This document shows positions 1-8,429 of a stretch of 64,000 bases of DNA, piece after piece (position 1 is the first letter of the stretch; each line of letters begins with the position of its first letter). This stretch comes from Flavobacterium sp. N502540 (GTDB taxonomy: Bacteria > Bacteroidota > Bacteroidia > Flavobacteriales > Flavobacteriaceae). The position numbers were made by a program, and so were the translations under genes. Under the pieces are notes generated by a model, which was not told the DNA's origin, did no database searches, and was given only the letters and a program-made list of their open reading frames with translations. Where the stretch lies: contig NZ_CP110012.1 in NCBI RefSeq assembly GCF_025947365.1, forward strand, positions 5,332,001-5,396,000. The letters run 5' to 3'.

Positions 1-28
1 CTAAACAAACCTAAAAAAAGCACAGGGA

Positions 29-424
29 TCATTTTGGGGAATAATCCGTCTTTGTCAAAATCCGGTCTTCAATATCCCCCACTACATCGCCATATTTTGC
101 TGTAAATTCTTTTTTAATCGCGATCCATTCCTGATCACTTTTAAAACCTTCCCACGCTTTTTTCATAGTCGTTTCGTCCGGCCATTCCAGAAAATAAACA
201 AACTCTGTTTTTTTGTCCGATTTGGATTCCCAGATGGAGGTGATCTTAAAATTATACTTCTTCATGATACGCATGGCATGATCGCGAAAACGTTCATGGA
301 ACTGATTTTTATTGGACTCAAAAATTTCATAAACACGAAGCTGATAAATAGGGTCCGTAGTTTTATTTTGTCCTTTTGCAGTAAAGGCTATCAATGCTAT
401 TAAAATCAAAAAATGTCGTTTCAT
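29..424 (-). CDS. NIPSNAP-like secreted protein
   Basis: A 131-residue protein with a short N-terminal signal peptide (about residues 1-18, ending Ala-Lys-Gly-Gln). The body, beginning 'IYQLRVYEIFES', resembles the NIPSNAP ferredoxin-like fold (dimeric alpha/beta barrel family): an N-terminal 'LRVYE' strand, a helix with 'FHERFRDHAMRIM' and the strand 'VYFLEWPDE'. The ATG at 424 is directly followed by the signal peptide. The role of bacterial NIPSNAP proteins is largely unknown, so no reaction is proposed. It stands alone; the next gene is on the other strand after about 256 bp. Confidence 0.7.
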   Translation of the reverse strand: MKRHFLILIALIAFTAKGQNKTTDPIYQLRVYEIFESNKNQFHERFRDHAMRIMKKYNFKITSIWESKSDKKTEFVYFLEWPDETTMKKAWEGFKSDQEWIAIKKEFTAKYGDVVGDIEDRILTKTDYSPK

Positions 425-653
425 AGTTTAAATTCCAATTAATTTCCAAAGTCAGATTCAAATCAAAACAGATTATTACGGTATTTTATCGTTCCTAAAA
501 TTAGTCCTTTTTCTTTACAAATAAACAATCCAATCTGAAGATCAAAACACTTCCTCTAAGTGACGCGAAAAAACACCGCCAACAAAACCTACAGTAACTC
601 AAACACTTAAAAATCTTTGAATTTTTAAATTTTTAAATCACTAAATTATACCC

Positions 654-661
654 TATATTTG
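654..661 (+). promoter_or_regulatory. Candidate -7 box of dnaX
   Basis: TATATTTG matches the Bacteroidetes -7 consensus TAnnTTTG and lies 19 nt before the dnaX ATG. No good TTG -33 box is seen at the usual 19-20 nt spacing. Confidence 0.4.
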
Positions 662-680
662 CTAACGAATAAAATAGAAT

Positions 681-1766
681 ATGGAACAATTTGTAGTATC
701 GGCGCGTAAATATCGTCCACAAACATTTAAAGATGTAGTGGGACAGAAAGCCATTACCAACACTTTGTTGAATGCTATTGACAGTAATCACCTTGCTTCT
801 GCTCTTTTATTCACCGGACCGCGTGGTGTTGGAAAAACAACCTGTGCACGTATCCTGGCACGAAAAATAAATCAGCCCGGATATGATGATCCAAATGAAG
901 ATTTTGCTTTTAACGTTTTTGAGTTAGATGCTGCTTCAAACAACTCTGTTGATGACATTCGTAATCTGATTGATCAGGTTCGAATCCCACCACAAACCGG
1001 ACAATATAAAGTGTACATCATTGACGAAGTCCACATGTTGTCTTCGGCAGCTTTTAATGCTTTTCTTAAAACATTGGAAGAACCGCCAAAACATGCTATT
1101 TTCATTCTGGCTACAACAGAGAAACACAAAATTATTCCAACGATTTTATCTCGTTGTCAGATTTTTGATTTCAAAAGAATTACGGTAAAAGATGCTAAAG
1201 AACACTTAGCTGACGTTGCTGCAAGTCAGGGGATCAATTTTGAAGACGATGCCTTGCACATTATTGCTCAAAAGGCCGATGGCGCAATGCGTGATGCTTT
1301 ATCAATTTTTGACCGTGTGGTTTCGTATTGCGGAACTAATTTAACACGTCAGGCGGTAACCGAAAACCTAAACGTTTTAGATTACGAGACGTACATTAGC
1401 ATTACCGATTTACTTTTAGAAAATAAAATTCCGGATCTTTTACTGGCGTACAACGATATCCTTGCGAAAGGTTTCGACGGACATCATTTTATTGCCGGAC
1501 TGGCATCGCATTTCAGAGATTTGCTGGTAAGTAAAACTCCTGCAACAATCGCTTTACTTGAAGTAGGCGAACAGGCGCAGCAAATGTATGGTGTTCAGGC
1601 GCAAAAATGTTCACAGGATTTTCTACTAAAAGGCATTGACATTGCTAACGACTGCGATTTAAAATACAAACTAAGTCAAAACCAACGCCTTTTGGTTGAA
1701 CTGTGTTTGATGCAATTGGCCTCTATCAATTTTGATGGAGAAAAAAAAAAGTTGAGCAATTCATAA
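681..1766 (+). CDS. dnaX: DNA polymerase III gamma/tau subunit, short (gamma-like) product
   Basis: Clamp-loader ATPase of the replicative polymerase. The 361-residue zero-frame product has Walker A 'GPRGVGKTT' near residue 46, the DExH-type Walker B 'IIDEVHML' near 115, sensor 1 'FILATTE', and the arginine-finger motif 'SRCQIFDFKR', i.e. the AAA+ domains and the collar domain. It ends in Glu-Lys-Lys-Lys-Leu-Ser-Asn-Ser at a TAA just after a run of ten A. The usual C-terminal tau part continues in the -1 frame (next entry), so this short form corresponds in architecture to E. coli gamma, which is made by frameshifting at the same kind of sequence. The alternative is a one-base homopolymer error or mutation that split a normal gene. 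Confidence 0.9.
   Translation: MEQFVVSARKYRPQTFKDVVGQKAITNTLLNAIDSNHLASALLFTGPRGVGKTTCARILARKINQPGYDDPNEDFAFNVFELDAASNNSVDDIRNLIDQVRIPPQTGQYKVYIIDEVHMLSSAAFNAFLKTLEEPPKHAIFILATTEKHKIIPTILSRCQIFDFKRITVKDAKEHLADVAASQGINFEDDALHIIAQKADGAMRDALSIFDRVVSYCGTNLTRQAVTENLNVLDYETYISITDLLLENKIPDLLLAYNDILAKGFDGHHFIAGLASHFRDLLVSKTPATIALLEVGEQAQQMYGVQAQKCSQDFLLKGIDIANDCDLKYKLSQNQRLLVELCLMQLASINFDGEKKKLSNS
1741..1751 (+). promoter_or_regulatory. A10-G slippery tract in dnaX (candidate -1 frameshift site)
   Basis: Ten A followed by G. In the dnaX zero frame the codons read AAA AAA AAG, so bases 1745-1751 form A AAA AAG, the heptamer used for programmed -1 frameshifting in E. coli dnaX. GGAG, a weak Shine-Dalgarno-like string, sits directly before it (1737-1740). 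After a -1 slip the reading frame is open to 2398. I see no clear downstream stem-loop. Confidence 0.6.
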
Positions 1767-2398
1767 TTCCCCCTACTTATTATAAAAACGGCGGATATTC
1801 TATCGTTGAAGTTAAAACTCCAAAAACAGAAACTGTTCAAACGCCTGAAACTGTAACTTCTCAAAATGCAGAAACAACTTCAGCACCAAAAACAGAAGTT
1901 CCCGCAGTTCCTCAGCCTGAAACCAGTACGGAGCCTAAAATTTCTGCCTTTTCCTTATCCAGTATTCGCAAGAAAAAAGAACTGGAAGCCAACAGTAAAA
2001 CTGTTGTAAAGCCGACTACTGAACTGCCTACGGAAGAATTTACCGAAACTGAAATGCTACTGCAGTGGAATAAATACGCACAACGTCTGGGTGATAAAGG
2101 TCATAAGATCATGCAGTCTTTATTACTGATCAATGATCCTAAATTAAACGGGACTGTAATTACTTTTGAACTTCCGAACGAAGGCGCTAAGCTGGATTTT
2201 GAAGGTCAGATATATGGACTTTTAGGACATCTAAAAGGTCATTTACACAATCATGATATTACCATTGAGGTTCAGGTTAACGAAACCATCGAAATTAAAC
2301 GCAGTCTTAACGATCAGGACCGATACAATCGCTTCGTGGAAATCAATCCAAACATCGAACTTTTACGTTCAACATTTGGACTAGATTTACCTTCTTAA
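1751..2398 (+). CDS. dnaX: dnaX, tau-specific C-terminal extension (-1 frame)
   Basis: The -1 frame is open from the A tract to the TAA at 2398. It begins Val-Glu-Gln-Phe-Ile-Ile-Pro-Pro, passes through a Thr/Pro/Glu-rich linker (about residues 20-90 of this part) and ends in a folded domain 'LLQWNKYAQRLGDKGHKIMQ' to 'ELLRSTFGLDL', typical of the C-terminal region of Bacteroidetes gamma/tau proteins. Joined to the upstream part it gives a product of about 572 residues, the size expected for a flavobacterial DnaX. An internal ATG at 2054 could be mistaken for an independent 114-residue gene, but coding continuity upstream of it argues against that. It ends 4 bp from the convergent quinone-reductase gene. 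Confidence 0.75.
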   Translation, partial: VEQFIIPPTYYKNGGYSIVEVKTPKTETVQTPETVTSQNAETTSAPKTEVPAVPQPETSTEPKISAFSLSSIRKKKELEANSKTVVKPTTELPTEEFTETEMLLQWNKYAQRLGDKGHKIMQSLLLINDPKLNGTVITFELPNEGAKLDFEGQIYGLLGHLKGHLHNHDITIEVQVNETIEIKRSLNDQDRYNRFVEINPNIELLRSTFGLDLPS

Positions 2399-2402
2399 CT
2401 TC

Positions 2403-2981
2403 TTATTTAGTATGCAATCCCCAGTTGTATACTTTTTGAAGCCATTTTTTTCTTTGCACTTCATCAGCAGTTTTTATAATTCCGATATAACTCACTTTCA
2501 CCGGCTTGATACCACAGAATTCGAGCGTAGCTTTTTTAAGCTGATTGACACTTGGTCTTCCGTAAAACAATCTGTAATACCAGCCAGGCTGGTCTAAAGT
2601 GGTGATAATATGAGCGGTTTTCCCTTTTAACAATTTGTCCCACCAAACCGAATTTTCACGATATTGAAAAGCCATCCCCGGTAAAAACAAACGATCAATA
2701 AACCCTTTAGTAATTGCCGGCAAGCCACCCCACCAAACCGGATGAATCCATACCAAATGGTCTGCCTTTTTAATCTTCTCCCAAGACGCCAGAAGATCAG
2801 GTTCTAACTCGGTACGTTTTTGATAGCCAAATTGCAAATTCGGATTGAAATCCAGCTTTGCAATTGTAATTGTATCCACTGTGGCTTTCGAAGCAATTGC
2901 TCCTTTGAGATAAGATTCTGCAATCGCAAAATTAAAACTGGATGGGTTTGGATGGCCGTTGATGATAAGAATATTTTTCAT
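2403..2981 (-). CDS. NAD(P)H-dependent oxidoreductase, flavodoxin-like (MdaB/KefF/NQO1 type)
   Basis: Cytoplasmic flavoprotein that would reduce quinones or similar acceptors with NAD(P)H. The N-terminus 'ILIINGHPNPSSFN' is the FMN/FAD phosphate-binding region. 'HPVWWGGLPAITKGFIDRLFLPG' (about residues 80-103) is the NQO1-family core, and 'TTLDQPGWYYRLFYG' follows. The ATG at 2981 is preferred over a TTG at 2987 because it directly precedes 'KNILIING'. The gene is six bases downstream of the saccharopine-dehydrogenase-like gene's stop, so the two are cotranscribed. Confidence 0.85.
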   Translation of the reverse strand: MKNILIINGHPNPSSFNFAIAESYLKGAIASKATVDTITIAKLDFNPNLQFGYQKRTELEPDLLASWEKIKKADHLVWIHPVWWGGLPAITKGFIDRLFLPGMAFQYRENSVWWDKLLKGKTAHIITTLDQPGWYYRLFYGRPSVNQLKKATLEFCGIKPVKVSYIGIIKTADEVQRKKWLQKVYNWGLHTK

Positions 2982-2987
2982 TTTCAA

Positions 2988-4016
2988 TTAGCTTATTTTG
3001 ACATTAATGGTGTTGTACCCCGTTAATTCTTCATAAATTTCTTCAGAAGAGTGTATCTGATGGCTAAAATAGATTCCGTCAGCCACTTTTTCACTCAATA
3101 GCTTTTCGACATGTAAAACTGCCGAAAAAGCCGTCAATTCTGCCTGACCTTTTGTACTCTGCAAACTGATGCGTTTTGTTTTATACTGCGTTTTAATCAC
3201 GACTTCAAAAACAGCCTGATCTCCTTTCCCACTGGAGCCAAACAACAGCTGCCTTTCTTTTAAAGACATAATATTAAAAACCTTAAGCGATTGAAGATAC
3301 CCCATTAAACGGGTAACTACTTTTGAATTATAAGTCATTTTTACTGAAACAGTTGGTATTTTTTCGATCTGATTTAAAATGAATAAATCCGGAACATCCA
3401 AATGATACACTTGCCGTTTTCCTATTCCAAATGAAAAATTAAAGTTTTGTGAGTCTGAAAAATGTTTGACATTTTTAGAGCTGTCATTCTCATAAATTAC
3501 GAAGGGCTTACAGACGTTTTCAGCCAAAAAATGAGCAGAACTTTTTCCTGCCAAATCCCTGATAGAGTAATAAATATAAAGATTTGTTTCCTGAATTTTA
3601 GCACTATCCGGTTCTATTTGATTCACCAGACTGCTTACAATCCCACCCATCCAGCCTGACGCAAAAACAATTCGACTGTTTATCTTAAGTTTATTTGCTT
3701 GGGCAAAATTATATGCAGCGGTTAAATCCGGAGTTGGTTTTGTGATATCAAGATAGTCCAAACCGTTTTGAATGGCAAATTGCAAGATTTCATTATCACG
3801 ATCTTTGGTGCACATGAGAATCAATTCGATGTTATGTTCCAATATCGTATTAAAAGTTTCGGGATTGTTTACATCGACAACTAAAGTGTTTCCATTTTTT
3901 CCGGCATGACGACTGCCGACAAAGACTTTATAGTCGGATTTTCTTCCTTTGAGTATGCTCAAAATAACTTTACCTACTATTCCTGTTCCACCGATTATTA
4001 AAATATTTTTCCTCAT
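2988..4016 (-). CDS. Saccharopine dehydrogenase-like NADP-binding protein
   Basis: 342 residues starting 'MRKNILIIGGTGIVGK', a Rossmann NAD(P)-binding glycine motif (GGTGIVG) as in the saccharopine dehydrogenase NADP-binding family. The rest fits the family's fold ('MCTKDRDNEILQFAIQNGLDYLDITKP', 'IVFASGWMGGIVSSLV') but gives no clear substrate. The ATG at 4016 is preferred to an upstream TTG at 4037. It is followed at once by the flavodoxin-like reductase gene and preceded by a Crp-type regulator gene on the same strand, suggesting a regulated redox or detoxification pair. True lysine-pathway activity is unlikely given the context. Confidence 0.75.
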   Translation of the reverse strand: MRKNILIIGGTGIVGKVILSILKGRKSDYKVFVGSRHAGKNGNTLVVDVNNPETFNTILEHNIELILMCTKDRDNEILQFAIQNGLDYLDITKPTPDLTAAYNFAQANKLKINSRIVFASGWMGGIVSSLVNQIEPDSAKIQETNLYIYYSIRDLAGKSSAHFLAENVCKPFVIYENDSSKNVKHFSDSQNFNFSFGIGKRQVYHLDVPDLFILNQIEKIPTVSVKMTYNSKVVTRLMGYLQSLKVFNIMSLKERQLLFGSSGKGDQAVFEVVIKTQYKTKRISLQSTKGQAELTAFSAVLHVEKLLSEKVADGIYFSHQIHSSEEIYEELTGYNTINVKIS

Positions 4017-4034
4017 TATTCTATTTGTTTGAAA

Positions 4035-4042
4035 CAAAAATA
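4035..4042 (-). promoter_or_regulatory. Candidate -7 box of the saccharopine dehydrogenase-like gene
   Basis: CAAAAATA on the plus strand reads TATTTTTG on the minus strand, matching TAnnTTTG, 18 nt before the ATG at 4016. It lies between the regulator gene and the reductase pair, so the pair may have its own promoter. Confidence 0.35.
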
Positions 4043-4077
4043 ATAGGAAAACCTCTCTCAGGAACCGGACAAATGTC

Positions 4078-4638
4078 CTATAAAATTGCTTTACGGATTC
4101 GGCTTAAATGTCTTGGAGTAACCCCCAGATAAGAGGCGAGATATTGAAGCGGAATCAGCTGAATGTAGTTTTTATGATTTTGATAAAGTTCTTCATACCG
4201 CTGAGTTCCTGAAAGTTTCTGAAAAGAAATCATTCTTTTTTGCAGTGTCACATACTCCATTTCTGCAATTTTTCGACCAACTTCCTGCCAATAAATACTG
4301 GATTGATAGAGTTTTTCTATCCCATCTTTACTGATAACTTCAATTTCAGTATCGGTAAGTGCCTGAATATTTTCTTCGGCGACTTTTTGCGTGATAAAAC
4401 TTGAAAACGATCCCATAAAATCGTTCTCAAAAGCAAAACAATTGGTAATCTCATTGCCCTGATGGTTGAAAAAGAAGGATCTTAAAATTCCTTTTTTAAT
4501 CAGTACAATTTCGTTACAAACCTGATCCTCTCTCAATAAAAGATCACCTTTTTTAAGTTTTCGGACTGTAACTAACTCATCCATCTGATCTAGTATTTCC
4601 TGCGGTAAATTCTTAATGGATTGAAAAACTGATTTCAT
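4078..4638 (-). CDS. Crp/Fnr-family transcriptional regulator
   Basis: 186 residues. The N-terminal cyclic-nucleotide-binding-type beta-roll (about 15-120: 'LKKGDLLLREDQVCNEIVLIKKGILRSFF') is joined by a long helix to a short C-terminal helix-turn-helix 'IPLQYLASYLGVTPRHLSRIRKAI'. This is the short one-domain-plus-HTH form common in Bacteroidetes, whose ligand is generally unknown. It lies just upstream of, and codirectional with, the saccharopine-dehydrogenase-like and quinone-reductase genes and so is their likely regulator. It closely resembles the product of the gene at 27073. Confidence 0.85.
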   Translation of the reverse strand: MKSVFQSIKNLPQEILDQMDELVTVRKLKKGDLLLREDQVCNEIVLIKKGILRSFFFNHQGNEITNCFAFENDFMGSFSSFITQKVAEENIQALTDTEIEVISKDGIEKLYQSSIYWQEVGRKIAEMEYVTLQKRMISFQKLSGTQRYEELYQNHKNYIQLIPLQYLASYLGVTPRHLSRIRKAIL

Positions 4639-4655
4639 TATAAACTCAAAATAAA

Positions 4656-5237
4656 TTAATTTTTAGAGGCAAAAATTCTCTCTATCCTTTTGTCCGGAAT
4701 GAGCCATAATAAAGCAACAGTAAAATAAGCCGCACCTGAAATCCATTCGTTGTAAAACGAAAATACAATTCCAAAAATGTACAAAACCGAAGAAGTGTGT
4801 CCTTTTAAATCACGTCCTATCGCCTTTGCCAATGTCGAATTTGCTCCTTCATTAAGAATTATAATGCGTTGCAAAATAAAGTAAGCAATGGAGCACAAAA
4901 GCAAGACAGTTCCATACAAAGCCATAGATGCTTTGGCAAAGTTATGTTCGCCCATCCATCCGGTTGCAACAGGAATTAAAGAAAGCCAAAAAAGCAAGTG
5001 CAAGTTGGCCCAAAGAATTTTTCCATTTACCTTACCCAGGCTATGAATTAAATAATGGTGATTGTTCCAGTAAATACCCACATAAATAAAACTCAGAACA
5101 TAACTTAAAAACTTAGGAATCAACGGCTTTAAATCGGTAAATTCAGAACCTGCCGGTACTTTAATTTCTAAAATCATGATGGTAATGATAATAGCCAAAA
5201 CACCATCACTAAAAGCCTCAAGTCTGGTTTTATTCAT
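4656..5237 (-). CDS. TMEM175-family potassium channel (DUF1211)
   Basis: 193 residues. It starts with the family signature 'RLEAFSDGVLAIIITIMILEIKVP', where the Phe-Ser-Asp motif on helix 1 lines the pore in TMEM175 channels. Several further hydrophobic segments follow ('FLSYVLSFIYVGIYWNNHHYL', 'LHLLFWLSLIPVATGWM', 'ALYGTVLLLCSIAYFIL', and two near the C-terminus), fitting the six-helix bacterial form that assembles as a tetramer in the inner membrane. It ends 17 bp before the Crp-type regulator start, so the two may be cotranscribed. Confidence 0.85.
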   Translation of the reverse strand: MNKTRLEAFSDGVLAIIITIMILEIKVPAGSEFTDLKPLIPKFLSYVLSFIYVGIYWNNHHYLIHSLGKVNGKILWANLHLLFWLSLIPVATGWMGEHNFAKASMALYGTVLLLCSIAYFILQRIIILNEGANSTLAKAIGRDLKGHTSSVLYIFGIVFSFYNEWISGAAYFTVALLWLIPDKRIERIFASKN

Positions 5238-5415
5238 TTATTGTATTTGTTGGTTAACATTTATTTTTGCCCTTGATTAAAAAATTTCTAAAGATTTTTT
5301 TTGCCACGAATTTCACAAATCTCCACTAATTTTTTTTGATATTTGGAATGAACAAATTACGCAACTGCTTCAACTGTTCACATCGCACAAATCGCGGCAA
5401 AAAAAGTTGATATTT
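5238..5415. repeat. Intergenic inverted-repeat block with GCCACGAATTTCAC-like words
   Basis: The block holds TTTTTTGCC (near 5294-5302) and GGCAAAAAA (near 5396-5405) as inverted outer arms around AT-rich sequence with 'CCACGAATTTCAC'. This kind of intergenic repeat is familiar from Flavobacterium chromosomes. It may act as a transcription end or be a repeat remnant. No coding potential is seen. Confidence 0.4.
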
Positions 5416-6306
5416 TTAAATTTTACCGTAATACATCGCTTTTACAATTCCATCAGAAAGTCCAATTTTAGGAACATAAATCTGACGTGCACCACTCCAT
5501 TTCATAGCATTCAGATAAATTCTGGTAGCATGAATAATTACGTCGGCACGATCTGAGTTTAATCCCAATTCAGCGATTCGTTGCTCATAACTTAAGGAGT
5601 TCAGAAAAACATACTGTGAATTGATATAGATGTACGAAAGTGGTTTTTCCTGCTGTTTCCCGGACATTTTAAACAATTTATTGATGTTTCCACCTGAACC
5701 AATCAGTGTTACTTCTTCATAACCTTCCGTATTGGTTTTGATCCATTTTTCAATTTCATCCCAAACGACATCGTGTACCATATTATTTAACAAACGAACG
5801 GTTCCGGCTTTGAAAGATCTTGAATTGATCATTTTCCCGTCAGAAAACAAAGTAAACTCGGTACTTCCGCCTCCAACATCCACAAAAAGATAAGTCTCGT
5901 CTGTTTTTAGGAGATGATGTAAATCGGTCGAAGCAATAATTGCGGCTTCTTTTTTACCGTCAATAACTTCTATTTTTATATCGGCTTTTTTCTTAATTAG
6001 TGCCACAACTTCCTTTGCATTATAGGCCTCGCGCATTGCCGAAGTTGCAAACGCCATATAACGTTCTACTTTATGTACTTTCATCAAAAGGTTGAATGCT
6101 TTCATAGCATCCACCATTCGGTCTATATTTTCTGCTGAAATTTCTCCTACGGTAAAGGCATCTTGTCCCAAACGAATTGGCACACGAACAAGTGAACTTT
6201 TGTTAAACTGGGGTTCTTTTCCATCTTGTTCTACAACATTCGATATCAGAAGCCTCATGGCATTCGATCCAATATCTATCGCTGCAAATTTCCTTATATT
6301 AATCAT
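5416..6306 (-). CDS. ppx: Ppx/GppA-family exopolyphosphatase
   Basis: 296 residues, short compared with E. coli Ppx (about 510) but normal for the two-domain bacterial form. It has the acetate/sugar kinase/Hsp70-fold phosphate loops: 'AAIDIGSNAMRLLI' at the N-terminus and 'LFVDVGGGSTEFTLF' near residue 140, plus 'IGSGGNINKL'. It would hydrolyse terminal phosphates of polyphosphate or (p)ppGpp. The ATG at 6306 is preferred over a GTG at 6312. It is the last gene of the sixA-ppk1-ppx operon, 48 bp after ppk1. Confidence 0.9.
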   Translation of the reverse strand: MINIRKFAAIDIGSNAMRLLISNVVEQDGKEPQFNKSSLVRVPIRLGQDAFTVGEISAENIDRMVDAMKAFNLLMKVHKVERYMAFATSAMREAYNAKEVVALIKKKADIKIEVIDGKKEAAIIASTDLHHLLKTDETYLFVDVGGGSTEFTLFSDGKMINSRSFKAGTVRLLNNMVHDVVWDEIEKWIKTNTEGYEEVTLIGSGGNINKLFKMSGKQQEKPLSYIYINSQYVFLNSLSYEQRIAELGLNSDRADVIIHATRIYLNAMKWSGARQIYVPKIGLSDGIVKAMYYGKI

Positions 6307-6354
6307 GCTCACTTATGATTTTATTTTTTTATTGTTTTTAATTAATCGCTTACG

Positions 6355-8424
6355 CTACACCACTTCTTCCTGAACTGTTATTTTATTCTGATAGTACTTA
6401 TACGTTTCTAACTGTGCTCTAAATGGGGCATGATGGTTTCTAGGCTTGTATTTATTATCCAGTTTATAGGAATGATATCTCACTTTGACATTCCCTTTCC
6501 ACGCAATATTAAAATTATCTATTAGTTCTTTCTTTATTTGAAGGTCGTAAATCGGGCAGGTAACTTCGACTCTTCCGTCAAGATTTCGGGTCATGAAATC
6601 GGCTGATGAAATGTATACTTCGGTCAATCCGGCATTTCCAAAAATATAAACCCTTGAATGTTCCAGATAGTTATCAACGATACTTATCGCTTCAATATTT
6701 TCACTCATTCCCGGAATTCCCGGAATTAGCGAACAAATCCCTCTCACCTGAAGTTGAATTTTAACTCCCGCATTACTAGCCTCATACAATTTATCGATCA
6801 TTTTAAAATCAGACAAACTGTTCATTTTTAATTTAATATGTGTTTTTCTGCCGGCCAGCGCATGCAGAATTTCACGATCGATTAATTTGATAAATTTTGT
6901 TCGGGTATAATGTGGGGATACTATTAAATGTTTGTATCGGTGCACTCGGTAATTGATATCAAAGAACTCGAATATTTTAGAAATGTCTTTCAGAATTTGC
7001 TGATGACAGGTAAACAAGGTTACATCGGTGTAAATTTTAGCCGTCGATTCGTTAAAATTTCCGGTTGAAATAAATCCGTAACGGCGTGTTTTTCCTTCCT
7101 CCACTCTTTCGATCACACAAATTTTACTGTGCACTTTTAGACCTTTTATTCCAAAAATCAAATCAATCCCTTCTGTTTGCATTTGCTCGGCATAGGAAAT
7201 ATTCGATGCCTCATCAAATCGTGCCTGAAGTTCGATCTGAACCGTTACTTTTTTACCATTTTTCGCAGCATTAATCAAGGAACTGATAATCTGCGAGTTT
7301 TTTGCCAAACGGTATAAAGTGATTTTTATACTGGTAACTTTTGGATCCAGGGCAGCTTCACGCAAAAATTTCGTCAGATAAGAAAATGACTGGTATGGGG
7401 CGTGCAGTAGATAATCTTTTTTACTGATCTTTTCTAAAATACTTCCCTCCAGACTCAACCCCGGAATTGGCAAAGGTTCGTTTGGTTTATACAGTAAATC
7501 GTATCGACCTAAATTAGGAAAGCTCATATAATCACGTCTGTTGTGATAACGCCCTCCCGGAATTATACTATCGGTTTCAACGATTTTCATTTTATCCAAA
7601 AAGAAACGCAATGTATCTTCTTCGATCAAATTATCATAAATAAAACGAACGGGCTCTCCTATTCTTCTGTCTTTTACAGATGATGCAATTTTTTCGAGCA
7701 TACTTTTACTCAAATCGCTGTCGATATCCAACTGAGCATCACGCGTAATTTTGATCATATGTGCCGAAACACTTTTGTAATCAAAAATATTGAATATGTT
7801 TTTCAGATTGTAACGGATAACATCATCAATCAGTATCACATATTGCTTATCATCTTCAGACGGCAGCACTACAAACCTGTTTATCGTTTTAGGAATTTCG
7901 ATAACAGCGTAGCGAACTTCATCATTGGTATTCATTTCCAGACGAACTGCCAAATATCCCAAGGTATCTTTAAGAACAGGGAATTCTGCCAGATCATTTA
8001 AGATGATGGTTACCAATTCAGGGCTTAACTTCTGAACAAAAAAGTCTTTCAGATAGCTCTCCTGATCTCTTGTAATTTGATCTTCATTGATAATAAAGAT
8101 ATTTTCGGCTTCCAATTCTGCTTCGATATTTCCCAAAATGCGCAAACTTTCAGATTGCTGCTGAATAACAATTTCGGTAATGTCTTTAATTAATTGGTGT
8201 GCTGAAACTCCTCCTAAATATTTTTCACCGGAAATCCCTGAAAGGCTTAATCTTCGAATTGCAGCATAACGAACTCTAAAAAATTCATCTAAATTGTTTG
8301 AAAAAATTCCAACAAAACGCAACCTGTCTAAAAGTGGAACTGAACTATCTCCGGCTTCCTGAAGTACTCTTGCATTAAACGCTAACCAACTTTTTTCTCT
8401 ATCGATATATTTCTGTTCGTACAC
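6355..8424 (-). CDS. ppk1: Polyphosphate kinase 1
   Basis: 689 residues, normal for PPK1. It makes polyphosphate from ATP reversibly at the membrane. The N-terminal domain begins 'YIDREKSWLAFNARVLQEA', and 'FSNNLDEFFRVRYA' is the second family block. The phospholipase-D-like catalytic domains carry the autophosphorylated histidine in 'LKVHSKICVIER' (His432), 'ARFDEASNI' at 401 and 'STGNFNE'. The start is GTG at 8424: no in-frame ATG precedes the conserved N-terminus, and the spacing of five bases to sixA fits an operon. Confidence 0.95.
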   Translation of the reverse strand: MYEQKYIDREKSWLAFNARVLQEAGDSSVPLLDRLRFVGIFSNNLDEFFRVRYAAIRRLSLSGISGEKYLGGVSAHQLIKDITEIVIQQQSESLRILGNIEAELEAENIFIINEDQITRDQESYLKDFFVQKLSPELVTIILNDLAEFPVLKDTLGYLAVRLEMNTNDEVRYAVIEIPKTINRFVVLPSEDDKQYVILIDDVIRYNLKNIFNIFDYKSVSAHMIKITRDAQLDIDSDLSKSMLEKIASSVKDRRIGEPVRFIYDNLIEEDTLRFFLDKMKIVETDSIIPGGRYHNRRDYMSFPNLGRYDLLYKPNEPLPIPGLSLEGSILEKISKKDYLLHAPYQSFSYLTKFLREAALDPKVTSIKITLYRLAKNSQIISSLINAAKNGKKVTVQIELQARFDEASNISYAEQMQTEGIDLIFGIKGLKVHSKICVIERVEEGKTRRYGFISTGNFNESTAKIYTDVTLFTCHQQILKDISKIFEFFDINYRVHRYKHLIVSPHYTRTKFIKLIDREILHALAGRKTHIKLKMNSLSDFKMIDKLYEASNAGVKIQLQVRGICSLIPGIPGMSENIEAISIVDNYLEHSRVYIFGNAGLTEVYISSADFMTRNLDGRVEVTCPIYDLQIKKELIDNFNIAWKGNVKVRYHSYKLDNKYKPRNHHAPFRAQLETYKYYQNKITVQEEVV

Positions 8425-8429
8425 TTTAT

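Noticed and set aside
2054..2398. Independent 114-residue gene starting at an internal ATG after dnaX
   Set aside because: The same frame is open and protein-like back to the A tract at 1741, so it is the tau tail of dnaX rather than a separate gene.
2988..4016. Lysine-pathway saccharopine dehydrogenase
   Set aside because: Only the NADP-binding fold is supported; the neighbours (quinone reductase, Crp-type regulator) do not fit lysine metabolism.
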